From: Bacillota bacterium
GTDB taxonomy: Bacteria > Bacillota > Clostridia > Lachnospirales > Lachnospiraceae
Assembly: GCA_023424995.1 (NCBI GenBank)
Contig: JAFADH010000322.1
Location: forward strand, 1 to 8,405
Length of the DNA: 8,405 nucleotides
Direction: 5' to 3'
Below, in pieces: positions 1-6,507 of this stretch (position 1 is its first letter; each line of letters starts with the position of its first letter). The translations under genes were made by a program, and so were the position numbers. The notes under the pieces were generated by a model, which saw only the letters and a list, made by a program, of their open reading frames with translations, ran no database searches and was not told where the DNA came from.

Positions 1-1
1 T

Positions 2-1060
2 CCTGCCGTTCAGCTTCATAACCAGGCAGGAGATATTGTCATACATGATGATCTCCTTGCCGGTAAGATATATGGTTTCGTAATTATAATCGAGCTGCTT
101 GTCCAATACCTTCTTGCCGTTGGTATCGAACATCATAAGCTTCTGATCCCCGGTCCCCTCCGGCAAAAGCACCACGCCTGCATAGGAAGCATTGTAAAAA
201 ATACTTTGGATACTGCCTTCCAGGTCGATCTTGGCTATCTCGGACGGTATCTCCTTCATGGAATATAAAATCAATCCATTATCCTTGAACAGGCATATGG
301 TATCGTTATTAATAAATTCCACGCGCGGTATGATGGAGCCGTCCTCCGTAGTAAAGCCTCCCATCAGACGGCCTGAGGTATTCTGGCCGACTTCACCGAA
401 GTTGTAAAAGGCTATGGTTTCTGTCAGAGCTCCTCCTATATAAGAGATATAGCTGGTTACCAGCTTCTCTCCGTCGTCGGATAAGGACATGTCCAGAGGA
501 AACCCGCTGTTATTTATCGACGTAGAATTCTCTGTTAATGAAGTGCCGGTCCTGTCATAGAGTTTTATGTAATTTCCAATCTCGTGCTCCATCAATAACG
601 CTATCACACCCTGTTCGGCCACTTCAGTATTTATGATATCATACTCGGTTTCAAAGCTTATAACCTCTCCCTTATTGTCAAATAAATGCACCTTCTTACC
701 GCCGCGGTCCGCAACAACAACATACTTACCGCAGGTATCCGCAATCGGGTCTGACATCTCAAAGGAGCCGTTCCACAGATATCCGCCGTCTTTATCTATG
801 GCAACCGCTCCGTCCTTGCTATACTTAACGACCGAATTGCCATAACTAAGATAACCGACCGCATTTGCTCCGGTAACATCCGTAGTGTTCATTACGGAAT
901 AGCTCTCATATTTTCTATTATAAATGGTTATGAAGTAAGCCGCACCGATAACTGCCAGCAGAAGAATTATCGTAACGACCAGTGCTCTTCTTCTCTTCTT
1001 GATCCGCTTTTTACGGTTTCCAACATCCCTTATGGATTGCACATCATTATCATTCGGCAT
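2..1060 (-). CDS. DUF5711-type single-pass membrane protein, C-terminus cut by the window edge
   Basis: This is an open minus-strand frame of 353 visible codons with no stop before the window edge. The ATG at 1060-1058 is preceded by CAGGAG about 8 nt upstream. The N-terminus has a very basic cytoplasmic stretch (residues about 16-25, KKRIKKRRR), then one hydrophobic segment (about 26-46), so the bulk of the protein should be outside the membrane. The rest contains repeated patterns such as KYSKDGAVAIDKDGG and KYVVVADRGGKKVHLFD, which look like beta-propeller blades. This layout and wording match my memory of DUF5711 proteins of Lachnospiraceae, whose function is not established. If the family length holds, only a few tens of residues are missing. 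It has its own promoter after the terminator of the LysM gene, so it probably forms a separate transcription unit. The family call is moderately sure; no role is proposed. Confidence 0.8.
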   Translation of the reverse strand, partial: MPNDNDVQSIRDVGNRKKRIKKRRRALVVTIILLLAVIGAAYFITIYNRKYESYSVMNTTDVTGANAVGYLSYGNSVVKYSKDGAVAIDKDGGYLWNGSFEMSDPIADTCGKYVVVADRGGKKVHLFDNKGEVISFETEYDIINTEVAEQGVIALLMEHEIGNYIKLYDRTGTSLTENSTSINNSGFPLDMSLSDDGEKLVTSYISYIGGALTETIAFYNFGEVGQNTSGRLMGGFTTEDGSIIPRVEFINNDTICLFKDNGLILYSMKEIPSEIAKIDLEGSIQSIFYNASYAGVVLLPEGTGDQKLMMFDTNGKKVLDKQLDYNYETIYLTGKEIIMYDNISCLVMKLNGR

Positions 1061-1162
1061 ATACCCGCTCCTGAAGCTTTTATTTTTATAGGTTCCTGCG
1101 AAGGCTCCGTTCCTCATGATGAAGAGCATTCTTTATCTATATCGTCACGTTATTTCATAGTG

Positions 1163-1191
1163 ATTATACCTCATTTTATACCGGATGGCAC
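1163..1191 (-). promoter_or_regulatory. Sigma-A type promoter for the DUF5711-type gene
   Basis: Read on the minus strand, a perfect TATAAT (1168-1163) lies 17 nt downstream of GTGCCA (1191-1186), which matches 4 of 6 positions of TTGACA. Transcription would start near 1156, giving a leader of roughly 95 nt before the ATG at 1060. It lies between the LysM gene terminator and the DUF5711-type gene, where a promoter is expected. Confidence 0.6.
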
Positions 1192-1220
1192 GTAATTTCT
1201 AACATAAAATAGAGAATTTC

Positions 1221-1280
1221 ATAAAAAAGAGTGCTGACAAGGGATCCATGATATCAGCCTGGATAACCCTTTCTCAGCAC
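1221..1280 (-). terminator. Rho-independent terminator of the LysM gene
   Basis: Minus-strand reading gives GTGCTGAgAAAGGG pairing with CCCTTgTCAGCAC, with additional inner pairing (ATCC/GGAT), followed directly by TCTTTTTTAT. It starts 34 nt after the stop codon at 1315. On the plus strand the hairpin is not followed by a T run, so it acts on minus-strand transcripts. Confidence 0.85.
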
Positions 1281-1314
1281 AATTTCTATTCCCCGGGTAT
1301 TTAAAATATATCTG

Positions 1315-2610
1315 TTATGGTACAATCAGCTTCTGGCCCGCATAGATCAGATCCTGATTATCTATATTATTCAGCTCCATGATCTGTTTCACCTTCGTGT
1401 AGGTGTTATACAGCTTATAGCTGATACCTGCCAGGGTATCTCCGCTTTGTACCGTATAATATTTTACTTCCTTCGACACGACCGGTGTGGCTTCCGTTTT
1501 ATCGGAATCCTGTTCTTCCCCTTCATCCGGCTCCTCGCCTGCCAGTTCCTCACCGGAAGCGGGATCCTCCTCGTCATTCTCGTTATCTTCCTTCTGAGTA
1601 TCCGTATTCCCTGGATCTTCTATCGGCTTAACGTCCCCCGGAACCACCTCTATATCCAGGCTCTGGTCGTCCTCTGTGTCTTCTCCTTCCCCTGAGCTGT
1701 TCCCGGTTGCTCCAGGGGTAACCGGCTGGTTGGTTTTATTCGTTGCTTCCTGGGATTTCCCGCCTATATCGGACTGAAGACCTTCCAGATTCTCCGTCAG
1801 GTAATTCAGGGTATCCTGCATGCTTTTCATCTGATCATAATTACTAAGGATCGCTGCTCCGACCACCAGAATGATAACCGCAAGCAGTGTGCCGGCAGCA
1901 TACATCAGCCGGGTCACACTTTTCCCCTCCTCCTCCGGCGTTTTTTTACTCTGGAGCACATCACGTATCTTTCTGGATACCTGATCGTCATAATTTGCTT
2001 CCGCACTGTCCTCCTTCTTATGTTCGATCATATAAGTCTGCATCTCTTCATTTTTCTCATAATATATGTAATAACCCTCCTGCTTGGCAAGCTTACCGTT
2101 CTCATAGCTGTAGAAGGCTTCCTCTCTCTCCATGTTATCATAGGTCAGCAGCACCTTGTCCTGCCCTGCAAAATTATCCACGTGGAGCTTCAGGATCTTC
2201 TCTTCTTCTCCGCTCATCAGATATCCGGGTCCGCCCAGGAACCACCCCACGATCTCCACATCTGTAAAATGCTTCTTAATATCCTCATAGATACTGCTCC
2301 AGATATCATTCGTGAACACGATCTCCCCGGTGGCGTTCGCATCCTTTACATCGATAACACCGGAGATAAATATGTTCCGCACACTATCCAGCCGGATGCA
2401 CTGCCCCACCAGCACCGCGATCTTGCAGCCGGAATAATCTCCGCCCGCCAGCTGCTTGATAAAGGTCATTACATAGTCTTCCACATATATCTTCTTTCCC
2501 TGATTGCTCTTTCCTATCTGACGGACATTCTTCGGCATCTTAAAGGAAGCCTGAGACTTACCTGCTTTCCCCGTATCTCCACCCTCACTGCTGTATATGT
2601 TTTCTATCAT
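1315..2610 (-). CDS. Membrane-anchored LysM protein with an MPN-like N-terminal domain
   Basis: I take the start at 2610, giving 431 aa, because GGAGGA sits 5 nt upstream; the frame is open to an ATG at 2703, but that has no ribosome-binding site. Domains in order: a soluble region about 40-195 that resembles an MPN/JAMM fold (GWFLGGPG at 122-129, S133, a following acidic pair, then VLLTYDN at 153-159); one membrane segment about 235-255; a short coiled-coil-like stretch about 257-280; a long acidic, Gly/Thr/Pro-rich linker about 285-380; and a LysM domain at 383-430 (YYTVQSGDTLAGIS...IYAGQKLIVP). LysM domains bind peptidoglycan, so the C-terminus should lie outside and the MPN-like part in the cytoplasm. 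The JAMM metal-binding histidines are absent (L125 and G127 in their place), so protease activity is unlikely. The LysM call is very secure, the MPN relation moderate. No partner gene is evident. Confidence 0.9.
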   Translation of the reverse strand: MIENIYSSEGGDTGKAGKSQASFKMPKNVRQIGKSNQGKKIYVEDYVMTFIKQLAGGDYSGCKIAVLVGQCIRLDSVRNIFISGVIDVKDANATGEIVFTNDIWSSIYEDIKKHFTDVEIVGWFLGGPGYLMSGEEEKILKLHVDNFAGQDKVLLTYDNMEREEAFYSYENGKLAKQEGYYIYYEKNEEMQTYMIEHKKEDSAEANYDDQVSRKIRDVLQSKKTPEEEGKSVTRLMYAAGTLLAVIILVVGAAILSNYDQMKSMQDTLNYLTENLEGLQSDIGGKSQEATNKTNQPVTPGATGNSSGEGEDTEDDQSLDIEVVPGDVKPIEDPGNTDTQKEDNENDEEDPASGEELAGEEPDEGEEQDSDKTEATPVVSKEVKYYTVQSGDTLAGISYKLYNTYTKVKQIMELNNIDNQDLIYAGQKLIVP

Positions 2611-2961
2611 ACGAATCCTCCATTCTGCCGATGCATCCCATCTTTCAGACATCAGCACAACACTACAAGTATAAATATACGTAGCTTTATAATAAACCCA
2701 CATTATGATAGCACAGTCCGGACAGGCTTTTTTGTCACTTTTAGTTCACCACTTTACATAACTTGTCCTCACATTTCTACGGAAAATATCTTATATCGTC
2801 CATAAATATTACATTCCCTCTGCCTTATTGCGGTATTATCCCGAAAAAAGCAGGAAAAAACAGCCTGAACACCTTGTTTTTCAGGATTTATATGTCTATT
2901 TTTTTAAGTATTTGGTAATACTCTGACTATACTTTATTCCAACAACAAATCGGAGGTTATA
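2611..2961. other. Divergent intergenic region between the LysM gene and yyaC
   Basis: This 351-bp AT-rich gap separates two divergent starts. The part next to yyaC holds a sigma-F/G-like promoter, annotated separately. On the LysM side I found only weak -10-like hexamers (for example TATCAT with a TG extension near 2705), and none is paired with a convincing -35. An 8-bp perfect palindrome GTCCGGAC lies at 2716-2723. Two A-tracts spaced about 11 bp apart lie at 2843-2860, and a weak hairpin CCTGAA/TTCAGG lies at 2864-2885. I see no RNA gene or conserved leader. Confidence 0.5.
2894..2922 (+). promoter_or_regulatory. Candidate sigma-F/G (forespore) promoter of yyaC
   Basis: GGTAATACT at 2914-2922 fits the GGnnAnAnT -10 pattern of sigma-F promoters at every fixed position. 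GTCTA at 2894-2898 matches 4 of 5 positions of the -35 pattern GYWTA, and the spacer is 15 nt. Transcription would start about 30 nt before the ATG at 2962. A TATACT at 2928-2933 could instead be a sigma-A -10, but no -35 hexamer lies at a suitable distance. I recall yyaC being in the sigma-F regulon of Bacillus subtilis, which would agree. Confidence 0.45.
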
Positions 2962-3549
2962 ATGAGCATCTTCTTTAAAAACAGCGGCAGAGTATCTTAC
3001 TTTAACTCCAACGAGAAAAATTCTGCCTATGAACTGGGTTGTACCTTATCTGATCTGATTAAAGAACACGTATTATCGAACAGAACGATCATTTTCCTGT
3101 GCATCGGTTCGGACCGGGCAACCGGTGACTGCCTTGGTCCCATTATCGGATATAAGCTTTCAAAATTTAAAAATTATAAAAACTATTTTGTCTATGGTAC
3201 GCTGGAGGAACCCGTACATGCCAAGAATCTGAAGGATACCATCGAGATGATCTATCAGAATCATGAGGATGCCTTCGTTATTGCGATTGATGCATCTCTC
3301 GGGAAAATGAACCATATCGGTTATATAACTTTAGGGGAAGGACCTTTAAAGCCCGGTGCCGGGGTGGATAAGGATCTGCCCGAAGTAGGAGATGTCTTTA
3401 TTACGGGAATTGTGAATTTCTCGGGATTTTTAGATAATATGATGCTGCAGACGACCAGGCTGAATGTGGTGATGTCCATGGCGGACCAGATCTGCCTGGG
3501 AATCAACTACAGCATCAACCGGTTGAAGGAATTGTCCCTGCAGCAGTAA
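2962..3549 (+). CDS. yyaC: Spore protein YyaC (DUF1256, GPR-like fold)
   Basis: The 195-aa product has the hallmark YyaC signature GSDRATGD at 49-56 followed by CLGP, then AIDASLG at 108-114 and KPGAGVDKDLPEVGD at 130-144. It is near the usual family length. YyaC proteins occur in spore formers and are related to the germination protease GPR and to hydrogenase-maturation endopeptidases. D51, D56 and D110 are candidates for active-site or metal-binding positions by that relation, although a substrate has not been established to my knowledge. CGGAGGT lies 5 nt before the ATG. It is the only plus-strand gene here, stands alone, and converges on secF. A forespore-type promoter upstream suggests expression during sporulation. 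Its presence implies that the host forms spores. Confidence 0.93.
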   Translation: MSIFFKNSGRVSYFNSNEKNSAYELGCTLSDLIKEHVLSNRTIIFLCIGSDRATGDCLGPIIGYKLSKFKNYKNYFVYGTLEEPVHAKNLKDTIEMIYQNHEDAFVIAIDASLGKMNHIGYITLGEGPLKPGAGVDKDLPEVGDVFITGIVNFSGFLDNMMLQTTRLNVVMSMADQICLGINYSINRLKELSLQQ

Positions 3550-3570
3550 TAGACCGGCAATATGGATCTT

Positions 3571-3607
3571 ATAAAAACAGCTCCCTGCAATCTGTCAGGG
3601 AGCTGTT
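3571..3607 (-). terminator. Terminator of secDF, possibly shared with yyaC
   Basis: A perfect 12-bp stem (AACAGCTCCCTG at 3576-3587 with CAGGGAGCTGTT at 3596-3607) closes an 8-nt loop. On the minus strand it starts 13 nt after the secF stop and runs into TTTTTAT, a good terminator tail. On the plus strand it follows the yyaC stop by 26 nt, but the tail is only TTGGTAT, so termination of yyaC would be weaker. Confidence 0.88.
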
Positions 3608-3620
3608 GGTATGATCCGGT

Positions 3621-4604
3621 TTAATAATATTTGTAATTTGATTTTACTTTTGCTTTCTCTGAAGGCTTCTCCTTGAACAGGCTTACATCTCCCTTTCTCT
3701 TCTTCCACATAACCCACAGGGGACCTGCGATACAGATAGTGGAATAGCAGCCGCTGATGGAACCGATGGCCATGGGGAGCGCAAAGCTCTGGATGGATTC
3801 GATATCATTGGCAAAGGCAAGGACATACACCAGGCCGACGCTGACCATAACACAGAAGTTGGTCATAACGGAACGCATCATGGACTGGGATATGGATAGA
3901 TCCGTAATCTCCTCCACCTTATAATCACGGTAGATCTTGGCATTCTCCCTGATTCGGTCATAGATGACGATGGTATCGTTAATGGAATAACCGATGATAC
4001 TCAGTGCAACCGCCACGAAGGAGTCTCCGATAGGAAGCTTGAATATGACGCAGGTAAAGAATACGACAAGCAAGTCATGCACTAAGGCAACTACCGCCAT
4101 TACACCGGCAGACAGACCGCCCATATAGTTAAACCGGATCCATACATATACCAATACCAAACCGGTAGATAAGGCAAGGGATATGATACCGTTACGGAGG
4201 AACTTGTCCCCGAAATACTTCTCAACCATCTGGGATTCGGAAAGCTGCAGCTGAGAATCCGGGAATTCAGCCTTAAGGGCTTCGTCCAGCTTTGTCTGAT
4301 CCGCCGCATCCACGCCATATTCTCCGGCGATATTAAAGACGATCTTGTCCTCGCCTGTGGAGATATCCTCCGTAAGCTGGGTAGTTACCGGACGCTTTAA
4401 GATCTCGCTTGCTATGTCCGCGGCATGGTTTTCATCCACCGTGCCCTCATAGGTATACTTAAGCAGGGCACCGCCCTTGAACTGGATATCCAGCGTAACC
4501 CCGTCGATCATTACCGCGATGATACCGATGAGCATAATTACCAGTGATATTCCGAAAAAGATAAAGCGCTTCTTATAAAATTGAATTATTTTGCCTGGTT
4601 TCAT
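3621..4604 (-). CDS. secF: Protein translocase subunit SecF
   Basis: SecF pairs with SecD in the SecDF complex, which uses the proton gradient to help pull secreted proteins through SecYEG. The 327-aa product has the expected order: a first membrane helix (about 13-32), the DIQFKGG motif (39-45), an extracytoplasmic domain (about 46-130), then five membrane helices (from about 137 to 300). They include ALVHDLLVV (173-181) and IGYSINDTIVIYDRIREN (204-221), the conserved SecF stretch with D210 and R217. The tail is basic and Lys-rich. The start overlaps the secD stop as ATGA, and AAGGAGG lies 8 nt upstream inside secD, so translation is probably coupled. Length and motifs are normal for Clostridia with separate SecD and SecF. 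No defect was seen. Confidence 0.97.
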   Translation of the reverse strand: MKPGKIIQFYKKRFIFFGISLVIMLIGIIAVMIDGVTLDIQFKGGALLKYTYEGTVDENHAADIASEILKRPVTTQLTEDISTGEDKIVFNIAGEYGVDAADQTKLDEALKAEFPDSQLQLSESQMVEKYFGDKFLRNGIISLALSTGLVLVYVWIRFNYMGGLSAGVMAVVALVHDLLVVFFTCVIFKLPIGDSFVAVALSIIGYSINDTIVIYDRIRENAKIYRDYKVEEITDLSISQSMMRSVMTNFCVMVSVGLVYVLAFANDIESIQSFALPMAIGSISGCYSTICIAGPLWVMWKKRKGDVSLFKEKPSEKAKVKSNYKYY

Positions 4605-5863
4605 ATTGTTACCCTCCTTGTAAAGCAGGAATAGAGAGCAGGCTTGTTAAGGAATTTGTAGGAGCTTAAAGAGAATATCATAATACGGGAAGCTGCCACA
4701 CCTGCCACAAAGTTAAATACGATTCCTGTAAATAATGAATATGCAAAGGATAACAAGGCTCCCGATCCGAAGATCATCAGGATGAATGCTACGATCAATA
4801 CGGTTACGTTACCGTCGAATACGGCGGCAAATGAATTGGAGAAGCCGGAAGCGATGGCAGAGCTCACACTTTTTCCTGATTTGATCTCTTCGCTGATACG
4901 CTCGGAAGCGATTACATTGGCATCAACACCCATACCGATGGAAAGGATAATACCGGCAATACCGGTCAGGGTAAGAGTCATCTGCGGTATGGAGATGGCC
5001 AGTAACTGACCTGCGATCTGTATGGTCAGAGCGATACAGGCAACAAAGCCCGGTACCCTGTAATAGACGATCAGCAATACACAGATCAGGATATATGCAA
5101 TTAATCCCGCATTCAGCATAACATTCAAAGCTCCTGTTCCCAGGGTGGGACTGATGGTATTATAGCTCTTGGTCACTAACGAGAAAGGAAGCGCACCGGA
5201 ATTGATCTTATCTGCCAGGCTTTTTGCTTCCGCATATCCGTCCATGCCGGTGATTTGAGCTTCGCCGTTGGTAATCTGCGTTATGACCTGTGCCGTCTGG
5301 ATGTTCGTCTCGTCCATATATATACTGATGGACTTTCCTATCATCTTTCCCGTTGCGTTACTGAATATCTTGGTTCCTTCATCATCAAAGCTCAAAGCAA
5401 CCACATATTGATTATACTGGTCTGTAGCGGGCTTTGCGTTAACAACATGGGAGCCTTCCAGAATAACGGTACCGGCTTCATCACGGAAGGTCAGCTTTGC
5501 GGTCTGACCCAGCTCGGCAATTGCTTCCTCCGGATTAAAGTCCTTCTCATCGGACTTCCAGGGGAAGTTCACGATAACATAGCCCCCCTGGGTATCAATG
5601 GTCACATCACGGTCTACGATATTCTGCTGGTCAAGACGTACCTCGATAATCTCCCTGGCAGATTCTAATTCCTGCAGAGTTGGCTTACGATTCAGCCCTT
5701 CCGGCTGGAAGTTGGCATTTACACCACCTCGGATATCGATTCCAAAGCGGATATTCTGCACACCGGGAATCATGTTTGTACCTAATTTAAGGCCGAATAC
5801 TGCCACATACACCATTGCTATGGCAACAATCAGTACAATGAAAAAATTATACTTCGTTTTCAT
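4601..5863 (-). CDS. secD: Protein translocase subunit SecD
   Basis: SecD is the larger half of the SecDF proton-driven translocation motor in the cytoplasmic membrane. Visible features of the 420-aa product are a first membrane helix (about 5-25), the GIDIRGGV motif (41-48), a periplasmic-type domain (about 60-230), ALPFSLV (224-230) before the second helix, and five further helices (about 250-397). GMGVDANVIASERI (310-323) contains D314, the position of the conserved Asp linked to proton transfer. It is shorter than E. coli SecD, as usual for Clostridia. The last residues TRRV are encoded by the secF ribosome-binding site. The start at 5863 has AAAGGA 8 nt upstream. It follows an unrecognised 139-aa membrane protein by 83 nt, and that gap can fold. 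Confidence 0.97.
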   Translation of the reverse strand: MKTKYNFFIVLIVAIAMVYVAVFGLKLGTNMIPGVQNIRFGIDIRGGVNANFQPEGLNRKPTLQELESAREIIEVRLDQQNIVDRDVTIDTQGGYVIVNFPWKSDEKDFNPEEAIAELGQTAKLTFRDEAGTVILEGSHVVNAKPATDQYNQYVVALSFDDEGTKIFSNATGKMIGKSISIYMDETNIQTAQVITQITNGEAQITGMDGYAEAKSLADKINSGALPFSLVTKSYNTISPTLGTGALNVMLNAGLIAYILICVLLIVYYRVPGFVACIALTIQIAGQLLAISIPQMTLTLTGIAGIILSIGMGVDANVIASERISEEIKSGKSVSSAIASGFSNSFAAVFDGNVTVLIVAFILMIFGSGALLSFAYSLFTGIVFNFVAGVAASRIMIFSLSSYKFLNKPALYSCFTRRVTI

Positions 5864-5898
5864 TCTTACGGTCCTTTCCGTTATTATTCATTGTCTTG

Positions 5899-5933
5899 CG
5901 GCGAAAAAGCTGCGACTTAAATTGTTTTCGCCG
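5899..5933 (-). promoter_or_regulatory. Hairpin in the secD leader
   Basis: In the 83-nt gap before secD, minus-strand CGGCGAAAA (5933-5925) pairs perfectly with TTTTCGCCG (5907-5899) around a 17-nt loop. No T run follows, so it is not a terminator. The 3' arm overlaps CTTTTTCG (5909-5902), which can instead pair, using two G-U pairs, with CGGAAAGG (5880-5873), the secD ribosome-binding region. The two helices cannot coexist, which is the layout of a translational switch. Function is inferred. Confidence 0.5.
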
Positions 5934-5946
5934 GCTTGCTTTGGCT

Positions 5947-6366
5947 TTATGCCGTCTGAGGCGGAGCATGTCCGCCCATGGATAGAGCCATAACAGATTC
6001 CTGTCTGTATTTCTTTCTATTAAAATACCCAAAACAATAAACCAATACACAAAATTCGGCAAAAGGAAGTAAAATATTCAGAATGCGCAGGACGGTACTC
6101 TGAAACCGCCTGATGTACCGGTTTGTTATATAGGAGCGTTCAATTTCACCTAAAATCTCACTCATGGACGTCTCTTCAATGAAATTAATACTGCTCTCCC
6201 GGAGCGCCATAGGACCGGGCCTTGCTGTGGTCCGGGGTGTATTATTCACTCTCTGTACGGAATTAATATGTAAAGACGGAGCTCCGAATATGCTTATGAT
6301 CAATGCAGCACATAACATACCGGCTAAATCCGTTCTGTACCTGGCCATTTTTTTATAAATAAGCAT
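5947..6366 (-). CDS. Unrecognised two-helix membrane protein upstream of secD; candidate Sec-sensing arrest peptide
   Basis: I do not recognise the family. The start at 6366 gives 139 aa and has AAAGGAGA about 8 nt upstream; the in-frame ATG at 6393 has a poorer site. A basic N-terminus (KKMARYR) leads into a hydrophobic signal-like segment (about 13-30). A polar loop with several Pro and Arg follows, then a second hydrophobic segment (about 91-115) followed by NRKKYR, predicting both ends in the cytoplasm. The last nine residues are GGHAPPQTA. H133-A-P-P136 resembles the R-A-P-P motif of the ApdA/ApdP arrest peptides, and the location before secD recalls VemP. Only about 20 residues separate the second helix from this motif, so that helix would be leaving the ribosome as the motif is made. 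The reading frame and the membrane helices are clear; the arrest role is inference, and an ordinary small membrane protein remains possible. Confidence 0.75.
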   Translation of the reverse strand: MLIYKKMARYRTDLAGMLCAALIISIFGAPSLHINSVQRVNNTPRTTARPGPMALRESSINFIEETSMSEILGEIERSYITNRYIRRFQSTVLRILNILLPFAEFCVLVYCFGYFNRKKYRQESVMALSMGGHAPPQTA

Positions 6367-6507
6367 AATTGGTTCTCCTTTCCGAAAAAGCATATTCTAA
6401 TCTCCGGCTGCAAGCCATACTATACTAAATTACCACATGAAGCGGTTTTTGTATATATGATATTATTTACTCTTGCTAAGAAAGACCATGATAAAGCTTG
6501 CCCGTTA

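Noticed and set aside
2611..2703. Upstream in-frame extension of the LysM protein to an ATG at 2703
   Set aside because: There is no ribosome-binding site before that ATG, whereas GGAGGA stands 5 nt before the ATG at 2610; the extension also adds residues unlike the rest of the protein.
2020..2805. Long plus-strand open frame (261 codons) opposite the LysM gene
   Set aside because: It lies antisense to a well-supported gene, has no ribosome-binding site that I can see, and its protein (rich in His, Leu, Ser, Ile) shows no domain. It reads as a shadow.
5255..5993. Two plus-strand open frames (137 and 131 codons) opposite secD
   Set aside because: Both are antisense to a secure gene and show no start signals or recognisable domains.
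5847..6062. Minus-strand 71-codon open frame spanning the gap before secD
   Set aside because: It overlaps both the 139-aa gene and the secD start in another frame, has no ribosome-binding site, and encodes a Lys/Arg/Asn-rich tail typical of a chance frame. A frameshift joining the two frames has no visible slippery site.
6367..6393. Upstream in-frame start for the membrane protein before secD
   Set aside because: The ATG at 6366 has a better AAAGGAGA site; the extra nine residues are encoded largely by that ribosome-binding region. The longer form is not excluded, since GGAG lies 8 nt before the upper ATG.
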